Assembly: GCA_944389935.1 (NCBI GenBank)
Contig: CALXOE010000001.1
Location: forward strand, 62,001-126,000
Direction of reading: 5' to 3'
Length of the DNA: 64,000 bases
DNA from: an uncultured Victivallis sp.
Lineage (GTDB): Bacteria; Verrucomicrobiota; Lentisphaeria; Victivallales; Victivallaceae
The notes beneath the pieces are model-generated. The model searched no databases and was not told the DNA's origin. It saw only the letters and a program-made list of their open reading frames with translations. Shown here piece by piece: positions 38,820 to 48,011 of this stretch. The number at the start of each line of letters is the position of its first letter. The stretch's first letter is position 1. Position numbers and translations under genes: made by a program.

Positions 38820-41255
38820 ATGATGAACAGACTCTTTCTCTCTGCGGCGGCGGCGATGACGGCGCTGTGTCTCTCCGCGGGGAGCACGGAACCGGAGAGT
38901 GCCGTAGCCGGAGATACCGAAGCGGCACGTCTCGGAATCGACCGCGAACCGGTTTTCCGCGTCAATCTGCCTTACCAGCCGGCGGACGGCTCGAAACCGG
39001 AACTGAATCCGACCCCGTTCTGCTGGCTGCCCGCGACGGGATGGAGTCCGGACAAGATCAGCTATTCCCTGGAATACTCCCGGGATCCCTCATTCCGTTC
39101 AACCGATACGGTCCGCCGAACCGGACTGAAGATCCACACCGAGATTCCGGAAACCGTCCTCGAACCCGGCATCTGGTACTGGCGTTACGGCGTGGAACTC
39201 CCGGACAAAACCGTCTGGAGCAGAACCAGGCGCTTTGAAATGCGCCCGGGCCTGCCCGAATTTCCGTTTCCGACCCGGGAACAGATGACCGCCCGGCTGC
39301 CGAAGACCCATCCCCGCCTCTCCATCACCGCCGAACAGCTCCCGGCGTTCCGGAAAAGAGCCGCGAACGGCGACCTCAAAGCGGTGACGGAAAACCTGAA
39401 GAAAACCATGGCCGAACACATCGGGCGCGAACTGGTGCCGGAACCGCCGTTCCTGCCGCCGCGGGACGATCCCAAATGGAGTGAGATGTACACGAAGATC
39501 TACTCCACGACCCGGCCCGATATGGCAAGAATGGAGAGTTTCGCCCTGCTCTACCTCCTGACCGGCGACCCGCTCTACGGCAATGAAGCCAAACGGCGCG
39601 TGAAATACTTCTTCAGCTGGGACCCGAAAGGATCGACCTCCATTTTCCACAACGACGAGCCGGCCCGCAGCATCATGTCACAGGGCGCATGGGCCTATGA
39701 CTGGACCTACGACCTGTACACCCCGGAGGAACGTACGGAGATCGAGAAAACTCTGCTGGCGCGCATCCGGGAAAACTACGAGTATCTGCGCCGTAAGCCA
39801 ATGGACAACAACCCTTATGAGAGCCACACTCACAGCTTTGTCGTCTACATGACGCAGGCGGCGATGGCTTTTTACCCGGAGCATCCGGAACTCTGGGAGG
39901 AGTATCGTTACGGTCTGCAGATGTTCTGGGCGCATTTCCCGAGCTGGGCGGAGAGCGACGGAGGCTGGAACGAGGGTCCCGGTTACTGGGCCTATTATCT
40001 GGTCAACGCGCTGCGGCTCGTAACCGACCTGCGCACCGCCACCGGAATCGACGCCGGGAAAAAACCGTTCTGGCAGAATACCCCATACTACGTGTTGTAC
40101 GGCTGGCCCGGGCGCTCGAAACAGGCCTGTTTCGGCGATGACGCCAACCCGCGTTATCAGGCGATGGTGCTGCGTGATTTCGCCGCCTGCCTCAACAACC
40201 CCGACTTCCTCGCGCCGGCGCTCGATCTCAAACTCGGCCGCTGGAATCAGATCAACAATCTGCTCCCGGAGTACGACAAACTCGGAAAACCTGATCTTGC
40301 CAAACTCCCGCCCGCCCGTTATTTCAAGGGGATCGGGTTCGTCGCCATGCGAACCGACATGGGGAATTTCGACAATGACATCGGGCTGCTCTTCCAATCC
40401 AATCCGATGGGGGTGCAGTCCCACCATCACCAGTCGCAGAACTGCATCATGCTCGAAGCGTATTCGGAGCCGCTGGCCATTTCGAGCGGACATTACGACT
40501 TCTATGGTTCACCGCACCACACCGGGTGGATGCAGCAGACCAGGTCGCGCTGGGGAATCACATTCGACGGCGGCAAGGGGCAGTTCCGCAGCCCGGAAGC
40601 GGTGGGAGCGATCACGAAGTTCTCAACCGGAAAGGATTTCGATCTCGCAGTCGGCGACGCCTCCCGTGCCTATCGCGAACTGGACCGCTCGCTGCGGACC
40701 ATCGTCCACGTCCGCCCCGGAATCTTCGTGATCCGGGACGAAAATTCCGCCCCGGAGCCGCACGTATTTGAATACAATATGCACGCGGTCCGGCCGGGAA
40801 CGGTCGATGAAGCGGATCAGAGCGTCACCATCCGGATGGACAAGGCGTTCCTGAAAGTGAAATTCTTCGCCGACTCGCCGTGGAAATTCCACTCGTTCGA
40901 CAAATTCCCGATTCCGATCATCAACGCGCGCGGCCACAAGGACGTGGAGAAACTCTGGCCCGAACAGTGGCACTGCGTCGCCTCCGCACCGGCGCCCGCG
41001 ACGTCGATGGATCTCATCTCGGTTCTTCTGCCGGGCAGAGCCGGCGAAGAAAACCGAATCCCCCGGGTCGAGAAACTCGACAGCGCCACCGCGCATGGCG
41101 TCCGGCTCACATTCGCGGACGGCTCCGGCGCCATCGTCGGATTCTCGAAAACGGACAAGGAGTGCGAACTTGCCGGAGTGCGCAGTTCGCAGCGGGTGTT
41201 CGCCGCCAGATTCGACGCCGCCGGAAAAATCGGAGCGACGCTCGGCGTGGAGTGA
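38820..41255 (+). CDS. Secreted heparinase II/III-type polysaccharide lyase
   Basis: Probable polysaccharide lyase of 811 residues resembling PL21 heparinase II. Signal peptide about 1-21; an N-terminal beta domain with DUF4962 character (about 30-140; WYWRYGVELPDKTVWSR); the alpha/alpha toroid (about 150-480) with NPYESHTHSFVVYMTQAAMA and ESDGGWNEGPGYWAYYL; then the C-terminal beta-sandwich with MGVQSHHHQSQNCIMLEAYS and ISSGHYDFYGSPHHTGW, holding His/Tyr residues of the kind used in these active sites. Substrate is probably a uronic-acid glycan but is not determined. It ends 1 bp from the convergent GH78 gene. Confidence 0.88.
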   Translation: MMNRLFLSAAAAMTALCLSAGSTEPESAVAGDTEAARLGIDREPVFRVNLPYQPADGSKPELNPTPFCWLPATGWSPDKISYSLEYSRDPSFRSTDTVRRTGLKIHTEIPETVLEPGIWYWRYGVELPDKTVWSRTRRFEMRPGLPEFPFPTREQMTARLPKTHPRLSITAEQLPAFRKRAANGDLKAVTENLKKTMAEHIGRELVPEPPFLPPRDDPKWSEMYTKIYSTTRPDMARMESFALLYLLTGDPLYGNEAKRRVKYFFSWDPKGSTSIFHNDEPARSIMSQGAWAYDWTYDLYTPEERTEIEKTLLARIRENYEYLRRKPMDNNPYESHTHSFVVYMTQAAMAFYPEHPELWEEYRYGLQMFWAHFPSWAESDGGWNEGPGYWAYYLVNALRLVTDLRTATGIDAGKKPFWQNTPYYVLYGWPGRSKQACFGDDANPRYQAMVLRDFAACLNNPDFLAPALDLKLGRWNQINNLLPEYDKLGKPDLAKLPPARYFKGIGFVAMRTDMGNFDNDIGLLFQSNPMGVQSHHHQSQNCIMLEAYSEPLAISSGHYDFYGSPHHTGWMQQTRSRWGITFDGGKGQFRSPEAVGAITKFSTGKDFDLAVGDASRAYRELDRSLRTIVHVRPGIFVIRDENSAPEPHVFEYNMHAVRPGTVDEADQSVTIRMDKAFLKVKFFADSPWKFHSFDKFPIPIINARGHKDVEKLWPEQWHCVASAPAPATSMDLISVLLPGRAGEENRIPRVEKLDSATAHGVRLTFADGSGAIVGFSKTDKECELAGVRSSQRVFAARFDAAGKIGATLGVE

Positions 41256-41256
41256 C

Positions 41257-43296
41257 TCAACGCCCGGCGGGAAACCGCAGGATGCCGCGGATATCCCAAT
41301 CCGTGAGGAACAGCGCCCCGAGCGTCAGGGTCAGATGGAACAGCGAAGTGTTCCACTTCAAATCCCTGTACCACCCCTCGAACGTGCGGGTCGCCCCTTC
41401 GCCGATCATGCGCAGCCAGGCATCCCGATCGGTCAGGAGATCGTGCACGAGCGCCTCCTCCCCCTCGCGGGTCAGGAAAGCCAGCAGCGGAAACGTCTCG
41501 AAGAAGAGACTCTGCGTGAGCCGCTTCTCCCGGATCATCGCGATGGTCTTTTCGACGCCGGCCCGATCCGGAAACAGCTCGTAAAACGCGGCGTAGACGT
41601 TGCCCGGCAGGCTGATGTGCGCCGACACGTCGCTGTCGCGGAACAACTGCTCTTCCGGATCGTAAAACGCCTTGATGAACGCCGCTTCCAGCGGGGCGGG
41701 GTCCATGCAGGGCTTTTCCCCGATCAGTTCCGCCACCCGGTTCAGGGATTTGATCGCGCCGATGTAGTAGGCGTTGATCACATTGTGCCGCGTATCGCAC
41801 CGTTTTCCCTCGGTCAGATCGACGTCGTAGCCGTCGCGCACATTCGCTGGCCACTCGACTACACACCACTTGTCGAGATGGTTCAGCAGTCCGTCCGCGT
41901 CGGCGTACTCCTCCCGGTAGAAGTCGAGAATGTCGACAAAGGCGGCATACCGTTCGCGAACGTACTCCCGATTTCCCGTGAGACAGCAGTATTCCAGCAG
42001 CAGCGTGAACATGATGAGCGGATATTCGGCGATCTCCTGCATGAACGAACATGCCGCGCAGGTCATGAGTCCCCGGTTCACGAACGAGGTGCGCAAAAAG
42101 TCGTCGAAAAACTTCTCCATAAGGGTGTAATCGCGCGTGAGCAGACAGTATGCGAGCAAACTGTAACAGCCATCCCCGAGGTAGTATCCTTTCTCGCGCT
42201 CCATGCAGTCCTGAATCACCTCCTGTACGCCGTAGTGCAGCGAATCGACGCACAGCTTCCAGACCGCCAGCGATTTCTCATCACTGCGGTTGCAGGCGGC
42301 CCGCAGCGTGAACGGATAGTGCCGCGCCAGAAGCCGCAGCGAATCCGGCTCGATCTCACAGCCGGGGGGCGGCAGAAGTTCCACGTAACGGAAGCTCTTG
42401 TAATCGAACTGATTGAGTGTGTCATTCCCGCCGGAAAGTCTGAAATACTCCACGTAGCGGCAGTTCGCGCGCAGCTCGTACCGGGCGGAGCCGTCCTTAT
42501 TGAGCTCCTGTGCGAACCGCATTTCGATCTCGTCGCCGCGCTTTCCGGCTGCGCGGAACGTCAGACTGCCGACGAAGATTCCGCCGAAATCGATGAGATA
42601 TCCGGTTGCATTTTTCGTCACTCCAACCGGGGCGATCTCCTCGAATTCGAGCTGTTTCGACGGCTGGAGGAAGAGTTGATATTCGGCATGCTTCCGCCGC
42701 TTCGCAAACTCCCATGCCGAATCGTCGAATGCCGGCTGCTCGAAGCCGACCTCCGGGGAAGCGGCGTCGTACCGCTCCATGAACTGCGTCTGATATCCCG
42801 CCGTCCCTGCGGCGGAGAATCCTGAGTGCACCCGGCAGCGGAAACTCTCGTCCGACGCGACTACCGTCTCGCCGTTGACCAGAAGATCGAGCAGCAGCCC
42901 GTGCTGCCGGTCACCGCTGACCCAGACCCGGTTGATGAGCCCCTGATAGTAAGTGTGGACCGCGATCGTATTTTCGCCGGGACGCAGGAATCGGGCGATG
43001 TCGATCCGATTGTAAAAGTAGTGGAACGAGTAACCGGCCGCCGGCCCCTGCGCGACGAACGCGCCGTTCACGTAAAGCTTGTAATAGTCGTCGGCGGAGA
43101 TGCGGATCTCGGCGGAATCGATCCGGTCGAGCGTGAACTTCCTCCGGAACAGGATATGCCGATTCTGCAGTTCGGGATCGATCTCCGGCAGCGACGACCG
43201 GTCCAGCTGGCGGTGAAACACATTCTGCACGACAAGGTCGCTGAATTGCGCCGTGGTGATCCAGCTCCCTTTGAAAACCTGCGGTTCCTCTTTCAT
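41257..43296 (-). CDS. GH78 alpha-L-rhamnosidase
   Basis: Inverting glycoside hydrolase releasing terminal L-rhamnose. About 679 residues from ATG 43296 (GGGAG site; an upstream ATG 15 nt earlier is possible). The N-terminal beta domain carries ISADDYYKLYVNGAFVAQGP and TIAVHTYYQGLINRVWVSGD. The (alpha/alpha)6 barrel from about 330 has VIQDCMEREKGYYLGDGCYS, the usual catalytic acid region (DCxxRExxxxxGD), and HLDKWCVVEWPANVRDGYD. No signal peptide, so it acts in the cytoplasm on imported oligosaccharides. A TATAGT box near 43338-43343 with a CTGGCA -35 could be its promoter. Confidence 0.9.
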   Translation of the reverse strand: MKEEPQVFKGSWITTAQFSDLVVQNVFHRQLDRSSLPEIDPELQNRHILFRRKFTLDRIDSAEIRISADDYYKLYVNGAFVAQGPAAGYSFHYFYNRIDIARFLRPGENTIAVHTYYQGLINRVWVSGDRQHGLLLDLLVNGETVVASDESFRCRVHSGFSAAGTAGYQTQFMERYDAASPEVGFEQPAFDDSAWEFAKRRKHAEYQLFLQPSKQLEFEEIAPVGVTKNATGYLIDFGGIFVGSLTFRAAGKRGDEIEMRFAQELNKDGSARYELRANCRYVEYFRLSGGNDTLNQFDYKSFRYVELLPPPGCEIEPDSLRLLARHYPFTLRAACNRSDEKSLAVWKLCVDSLHYGVQEVIQDCMEREKGYYLGDGCYSLLAYCLLTRDYTLMEKFFDDFLRTSFVNRGLMTCAACSFMQEIAEYPLIMFTLLLEYCCLTGNREYVRERYAAFVDILDFYREEYADADGLLNHLDKWCVVEWPANVRDGYDVDLTEGKRCDTRHNVINAYYIGAIKSLNRVAELIGEKPCMDPAPLEAAFIKAFYDPEEQLFRDSDVSAHISLPGNVYAAFYELFPDRAGVEKTIAMIREKRLTQSLFFETFPLLAFLTREGEEALVHDLLTDRDAWLRMIGEGATRTFEGWYRDLKWNTSLFHLTLTLGALFLTDWDIRGILRFPAGR

Positions 43297-43405
43297 TGCG
43301 GACTCCCTCATTGGTTGGTCATGTCAAATACCGGTCTACTATATCCGTTCGCGGAGCGGATTGCCAGTTTCACCGGAAAATTTCCGGCAAAAAAACGGAG
43401 AGACG

Positions 43406-43434
43406 TTGACTTTCGACGTTTTCCGGGTTATCTT
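43406..43434 (+). promoter_or_regulatory. Predicted tag promoter
   Basis: TTGACT (43406-43411), 17 bp, TATCTT (43429-43434). About 30 nt upstream of the tag ATG, with GGAGG as ribosome binding site. Confidence 0.65.
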
Positions 43435-43466
43435 TCCCGGCGGAACGAAATGACGGAGGCGGAATC

Positions 43467-44048
43467 ATGAACTGGAAAGAGGATGCGGACCGGTGCGGCT
43501 GGTGCGTCGGCGACCCGCTTTACGAACGGTATCACGACGAAGAGTGGGGGCGCGAAGTCACCGACGACCGCACGATGTTTGAATTTCTGACGCTCGAATC
43601 GGCACAGGCGGGACTGAGCTGGATCACGATCCTGCGCCGCCGCGAAAACTATCGGAAAGCATTCGCCAACTTCGACCCGGAGAAAGTAGCGGCGTTTACG
43701 GAAGCGGATGTCGAACGGCTGCTTCAGGATCCCGGCATCATCCGCAATCGAGCAAAGATCCGGGCGGCCGTCTCCAATGCGAAGTGCTTCCTCGAAGTGC
43801 AGCGGGAATTCGGCAGCTTCTGCGCCTACTTGAAACGCTTTCTGCCAAACGGGAAACCGGTCGTGAATCACTGGAAAACGCTGGCGGAACTCCCCGCCTC
43901 GACACCGCTCTCGGACGCGATCAGCAAAGATATGAAACAGCGCGGCTTCCGCTTCTTCGGGACGACGATCTGTTACGCGCATCTGCAGGCGGTCGGCTAC
44001 GTCAACGACCATCTCGTCCACTGCCGTTGCCGCCGCAGCGCCGAATAA
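43467..44048 (+). CDS. tag: DNA-3-methyladenine glycosylase I
   Basis: Base-excision repair enzyme that removes 3-methyladenine. The 193 residues match family length. Zinc ligands are Cys10 in DRCGWC, His23 in YERYHDEEWG and the C-terminal His/Cys in NDHLVHCRC. LESAQAGLSWITILRRRENYR is a family hallmark. Single-gene unit; followed by the shared terminator region with pgi. Confidence 0.96.
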   Translation: MNWKEDADRCGWCVGDPLYERYHDEEWGREVTDDRTMFEFLTLESAQAGLSWITILRRRENYRKAFANFDPEKVAAFTEADVERLLQDPGIIRNRAKIRAAVSNAKCFLEVQREFGSFCAYLKRFLPNGKPVVNHWKTLAELPASTPLSDAISKDMKQRGFRFFGTTICYAHLQAVGYVNDHLVHCRCRRSAE

Positions 44049-44086
44049 AATGAAAAAACGCGGCGGAGTGGTTTCCCCGCCGCGTT
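44049..44086 (-). terminator. Terminator between convergent tag and pgi
   Basis: AACGCGGCGG (44057-44066) and CCGCCGCGTT (44077-44086) form a 10-bp stem with a 10-nt loop. On the minus strand it is followed by TTTTTTCATTTTATT, a strong rho-independent terminator for pgi. On the plus strand the tail is weaker (CTGTGTGATCTTT) but it may also stop tag transcripts. Confidence 0.85.
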
Positions 44087-44108
44087 CTGTGTGATCTTTC
44101 CTGTCCGA

Positions 44109-45680
44109 TTATTTCACGGTGTAGATCCACTGATTCGATTTCGCGCAGAATTCGCGCGAGACTTTCGGGCAGTTGACCGCGGCCTTGTCGAGCAGTCCGC
44201 CGATCTCGACCGCTTCGTCCGGACAGCCGGCCTTTTCGGCGATCTCGATCGCGCTGCCGGTCACTCCGCCGAGTTCAGCGAGTTTCGCATGGAGTTTTTC
44301 GCGCAGTGCGAGCACCCCTTTCGCGGCGAGCTTGTAGTTCTGCACGCCGGGCTGGTGGAACGCATTGATGTTGATGAACTCGGCATAGATCGCAACCGCA
44401 CGCTCGTAGAGTGCGATCAGCATGCCGAGTTCGTACTCAGTCACCTGCGGGACGCGAATCGTGATGACCTGCCGACCCTTGCCGCGCAGCGCGGCCGAGA
44501 GCCCCTCGAGGAAGCCGTGCAGATAGGTACCCATGTCGGTCGACTCCGTGATCGGGAGCTTTTCTGCGTCCTTGAGCACCTCGATGAAAGTCGCGAAGAA
44601 GTCGTCGCGGCCGTCGTTGAGCTGCTGAATGAATGCGTGCGCATCCGTGCCGCCCTTGTTGCCGAAGACGTTAAGTCCCTGATGCACGACCTTGCCATCG
44701 AGATCGAGCTCCTTGCCGAGGCTCTCCATCACGAGCTGCTGCATGTAGCGGGACAGCAGGATCAGCCGGTCGGAATAGGGGACGATCACCATATTCCGGT
44801 CGCCCCTGCCCTTGCCCGCGATGTACCACATCGCCGCGAGCATCATGGCGGGATTCTTCAGAGGATCGGCTGTGCGGGTCCACTCGTCCATGCGGCAGGC
44901 GCCCTCGAGGAACCGTCCGAACTTCACGCCGGTCAGCGCTGCCGGAACGTGGCCGACGATGCTCGTTTCGCTCGTACGTCCGCCGATCGACTCGGCCATC
45001 TCGAAGACCGCGAGCCAGTTGTTGCCGCGCGCATGGCGGTCGAGTTCACTGTCTTTCATCGTGATCGCGGCGGCGTGCTTCGGGAAAGAGAGTTTCTTCG
45101 CGGCGTAGAGCGACTCCATCGCGATCATGTTGTTCTTCGTCTCCTGCGTGCCGCCGGACTTGCTGATGACGAGATGCAGCGTCACTTCCGGATCCATCAC
45201 CTCGACGAGATCGGCGAATTCGGCCGAATCGGTGTTGTCGAGAAAGTAGATCTTCAGATAGCCGTTCCGCTTCGCGTCGCTTTTTTCATTCCAGTAGGGG
45301 CCGTTGATCGCGAACTGCATCAACTGCGGACCGAGCGCCGAGCCTCCGATGCCGTTAACCACGACCGCCTCAAATTTTCTGCCGGTTTCGCCTTTGATCC
45401 GGCCGGAGCGAACCTCCTCGGCGAACGCCTCGACCGAGGCGAAAAGTTCGCTCGCTGGATACTTCTTGCGATCCGAGAAGTGGGTCACTTTGCGGTGTTC
45501 ATCGGGGTTCTTGATCTCGCCGGCTTCGATGCGGGCCATTTCGCGGGCGGCGCGCTCGAATTTCGGCTGGAGCGCTTCCAGATCGGATTTCTGGAACTTC
45601 ATTCCGGCGAAGTCGATGGAGAATTGGCTCGGGGCGTCCACGAGCGTGTATTCGATGTTGCGTTCAATCCATTCGTTCAT
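44109..45680 (-). CDS. pgi: Glucose-6-phosphate isomerase
   Basis: Interconverts glucose 6-phosphate and fructose 6-phosphate. From ATG 45680 (GAGG site) 523 residues. It has VVVNGIGGSALGPQLM, LHLVISKSGGTQETKNNMIA and NKGGTDAHAFIQQLNDGRDD, the last holding the SIS-domain active-site His region. INAFHQPGVQNYK near the C-terminus carries the conserved His and Lys. The longer open frame to 45719 overlaps the upstream ATPase end and is not needed. Confidence 0.96.
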   Translation of the reverse strand: MNEWIERNIEYTLVDAPSQFSIDFAGMKFQKSDLEALQPKFERAAREMARIEAGEIKNPDEHRKVTHFSDRKKYPASELFASVEAFAEEVRSGRIKGETGRKFEAVVVNGIGGSALGPQLMQFAINGPYWNEKSDAKRNGYLKIYFLDNTDSAEFADLVEVMDPEVTLHLVISKSGGTQETKNNMIAMESLYAAKKLSFPKHAAAITMKDSELDRHARGNNWLAVFEMAESIGGRTSETSIVGHVPAALTGVKFGRFLEGACRMDEWTRTADPLKNPAMMLAAMWYIAGKGRGDRNMVIVPYSDRLILLSRYMQQLVMESLGKELDLDGKVVHQGLNVFGNKGGTDAHAFIQQLNDGRDDFFATFIEVLKDAEKLPITESTDMGTYLHGFLEGLSAALRGKGRQVITIRVPQVTEYELGMLIALYERAVAIYAEFININAFHQPGVQNYKLAAKGVLALREKLHAKLAELGGVTGSAIEIAEKAGCPDEAVEIGGLLDKAAVNCPKVSREFCAKSNQWIYTVK

Positions 45681-45711
45681 GTTCAAAACCTCATGTTGGT
45701 TGGTTGGGAAA

Positions 45712-47028
45712 TCATCCACGACCCAGATCGTCCAGCCGCTCCTTGAGCAGCCGTTTGATATGCTCCTCCCCGTAGAGGGAGCGCATCAGTTCGATGTTGA
45801 ATTCGTAGAAAAGCTGTGCATCCGGACGCGTGACCATCGGCCCGGAGGCGAGTTCGACGATCGTGCGCCGTTTGTTGCGGTCATGTTCGTAGCCGGAGAG
45901 ATAGCGGACGAGGCTGCGCGGCGAGAGCTCCGTGAACTTTTTCTGTCCGAACTCCTCGGTGTAGTCCGCTGCGATCTGCGAGATCAGATTGCGGTGGTAG
46001 TGTCTCACGCCGAACGTCGCAAGAAAATCCTCCACCATTTCGCAGCAGCGCAGCTCATCGAAAAGCGGGAACGAGATCCGCCGTCCGCGCGAGAGAATAT
46101 TCGCCGGGAACTCGTAGTTTGCCGAAAGCACCGGCATGACGTTCTCCGGCAGCGAAAACGCCCCGCCGACGTTCGTGCGGAAGTGAAACCAGTTCGTTTC
46201 ACGCGGATCGATGTCGTCGAAGAAAAGCACGAACCGGTGATCCGGCCGCGCCGCCAGCGGTTCGACCAGTTCATTCCAGCCGCTCTCGAGCGTCACCGGT
46301 TCCGGCAGAATGATGACCAGTTCCGGCTCCGCGTAGGCGTAGGAGAGAATCATGCTGGTCTTGCCGTGACCGGGCAGGCTGTTCACGAGCAGCGGCAGAT
46401 TGCTCTTCCCCTCCGCGAATTTGCGGAAGTGGTCCAGAAACTGTGCGCGCACGCTCGGAAATCCGAAAAAGCGGTCGAGCGGCTTGATCGAGTCGAATTT
46501 CGTCTCAAAGAAACGTCCGTTCCAGTAACGGAACATCCGGGACTGCCGGAAACGGTCCGCCGCGAGGATCACCTTTGCCAGAGATTCCCGCTGCTGCTCG
46601 ACTTTCCCCGTCGGAACCGGTAGAGCGGCGAAGTAATCGAGCGCATCGGGGAACACCTTTTTCGGTTGTTTCGCGAGTTCGCGCGCCACCGCCGCGATGC
46701 CGCTCCACAGATCACGCGCGGCGTCGAGCAGAAACCGGCAGCCGTCGCTCCACTCCCCCGCCTCGAGCTCTTTCGGCAGAATCCGGTTCTCGATGAAAAA
46801 ATCGAACAACAGCGAAGCCAGCCGGGATTCCAGCGGGATCTCCCCGAATTTCCGGTAGATCAGGTTCGCATACGCAATGCGCTGCTCCGGCGAGAAGAGC
46901 GCATTCAGACATTCCGGCAGGGAATCAGCGGCAAATTCCGCCCCGGAGCCGTCTCTCCCCGGCTCTGCAAACAGGAACTCCAGCGCCCAGCGGGCCCGGA
47001 TCAAACGGTTCTGAACGGTATCGGCCAC
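45712..47028 (-). CDS. AAA-type ATPase, DUF815-like
   Basis: P-loop ATPase of about 438 residues. N-terminal half (1-190) helical and family-specific; the ATPase core follows with Walker A SLPGHGKTSMILSYA near residue 235, Walker B FVLFFDDIDP near 290, and RGRRISFPLFDELRCCEMVE as arginine-finger region. The pattern resembles DUF815 proteins, whose role is unknown. Start taken at GTG 47028 preceded by GGGGGG; a TTG 21 nt upstream is possible. pgi begins 31 bp downstream, so both are likely co-transcribed from the promoter at 47071-47099. Confidence 0.8.
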   Translation of the reverse strand: MADTVQNRLIRARWALEFLFAEPGRDGSGAEFAADSLPECLNALFSPEQRIAYANLIYRKFGEIPLESRLASLLFDFFIENRILPKELEAGEWSDGCRFLLDAARDLWSGIAAVARELAKQPKKVFPDALDYFAALPVPTGKVEQQRESLAKVILAADRFRQSRMFRYWNGRFFETKFDSIKPLDRFFGFPSVRAQFLDHFRKFAEGKSNLPLLVNSLPGHGKTSMILSYAYAEPELVIILPEPVTLESGWNELVEPLAARPDHRFVLFFDDIDPRETNWFHFRTNVGGAFSLPENVMPVLSANYEFPANILSRGRRISFPLFDELRCCEMVEDFLATFGVRHYHRNLISQIAADYTEEFGQKKFTELSPRSLVRYLSGYEHDRNKRRTIVELASGPMVTRPDAQLFYEFNIELMRSLYGEEHIKRLLKERLDDLGRG

Positions 47029-47070
47029 AGCGCCCCCCGGTTGTTGCAACGGACGAAATTCGATTATTAT

Positions 47071-47099
47071 AATATAATTGTGTTTCGCTCTCTTTTCAA
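47071..47099 (-). promoter_or_regulatory. Predicted promoter of the ATPase-pgi operon
   Basis: On the minus strand TTGAAA (47099-47094), 17 bp, TATATT (47076-47071). Confidence 0.65.
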
Positions 47100-47141
47100 T
47101 TCCCGGAGAAAAAGAAAACCGTTCCGCCGGAAACCGGACAC

Positions 47142-47170
47142 AAAAAAACCGGCCTCCGCGGGGCCGGCTT
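47142..47170 (-). terminator. Rho-independent terminator after rpsD
   Basis: On the minus strand GCCGGCC and GGCCGGT flank the loop CCGCGGA, then seven T. A compact, strong terminator 22 bp after the rpsD stop. Confidence 0.88.
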
Positions 47171-47192
47171 TTCCGAACACTCTGCTGATCGA

Positions 47193-47795
47193 TTAACGGG
47201 CGTAGTATTCGATGACGCTCATGATCTTCACGCTGACCGGAATCTCTTCCAGCTGCGGCGCGCGGGTCAGAGTCGCCTTGAGGTTCTCGAGATCGACCTC
47301 CATGTACGGCGGAATCGTCGCGTTGCCTTTCTTCGCGATCTCGGCGATCGCGGGGGACTTGGCCGCGTCGATGGAGATGGTCTGCCCCTCCTTGAGCTGA
47401 TAGCTGGAGCGGTCGACCCGCTTGCCGTCGACGAGGATGTGGCCGTGGTTCACGAACTGCTTCGCCGCGAAAATGGTCGGCGCAAATCCCGCGCGGTAGA
47501 CCATCGCGTCGAGACGCTGCTCAAGGCTGCGGAACAGCTTTTCATGCGCCTGGCCCATACCGGCCTTCGCCTTGGCGTAAGCGATCTGGAGCTGCTTCTC
47601 GCTGATCGCGTAATAGTTCTTGAGTTTCTGCTTCTCCATGAGCAGTTCGCCGTAGGTGGAGAGTTTCACCCGGCGGCCCTTGCCGTGCGGACCGGCCGCA
47701 TACGGACGCTTCACGCTCGGGCAGGTCGCATCTCCCCAGATGCACTGTCCCACGCGACGACAGAATTTGTGTTTCGCTCGACTTGCGGTTGGCAT
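47193..47795 (-). CDS. rpsD: 30S ribosomal protein S4
   Basis: Primary 16S rRNA-binding protein and ribosome assembly initiator. About 200 residues from ATG 47795 (AAGGG site). The N-terminus KFCRRVGQCIWGDATCPS has three cysteines in the area of the zinc site of C+ type S4, followed by KRPYAAGPHGKGRR. The S4 RNA-binding domain lies at FAAKQFVNHGHILVDGKRVD. It stands alone, away from the rpsM-rpsK-rpoA cluster, with its own promoter, 120-nt leader and terminator. Confidence 0.97.
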   Translation of the reverse strand: MPTASRAKHKFCRRVGQCIWGDATCPSVKRPYAAGPHGKGRRVKLSTYGELLMEKQKLKNYYAISEKQLQIAYAKAKAGMGQAHEKLFRSLEQRLDAMVYRAGFAPTIFAAKQFVNHGHILVDGKRVDRSSYQLKEGQTISIDAAKSPAIAEIAKKGNATIPPYMEVDLENLKATLTRAPQLEEIPVSVKIMSVIEYYAR

Positions 47796-47816
47796 AACCA
47801 ATCCCTTTCGTTGTGC

Positions 47817-47835
47817 CCGGCAACAACCATGCCGG
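47817..47835 (-). promoter_or_regulatory. Hairpin in the rpsD leader
   Basis: CCGGCA (47817-47822) and TGCCGG (47830-47835) form a 6-bp stem with a 7-nt loop, 22 nt upstream of the rpsD start. The leader from the predicted start near 47911 is about 115 nt. S4 autoregulates by leader binding in other bacteria; whether this hairpin does so here is untested. Confidence 0.4.
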
Positions 47836-47917
47836 AACGTTTTCAATTACGCGGAATCCGGGTGTCAAGCCTGCAATATGAAATTGGGGCCCGGAATCCG
47901 ACCGGTACAGAAAACTT

Positions 47918-47946
47918 AAAATATCACAGATTCCCCTCTTCGTCAA
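47918..47946 (-). promoter_or_regulatory. Predicted rpsD promoter
   Basis: On the minus strand TTGACG (47946-47941), 17 bp, TATTTT (47923-47918). Confidence 0.7.
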
Positions 47947-48011
47947 GCTCTTTCGACCGGATTTTTCACGAAAAGTCGCAAAAACTTCCGCCGAACGCGA
48001 TTCCGGAACGG

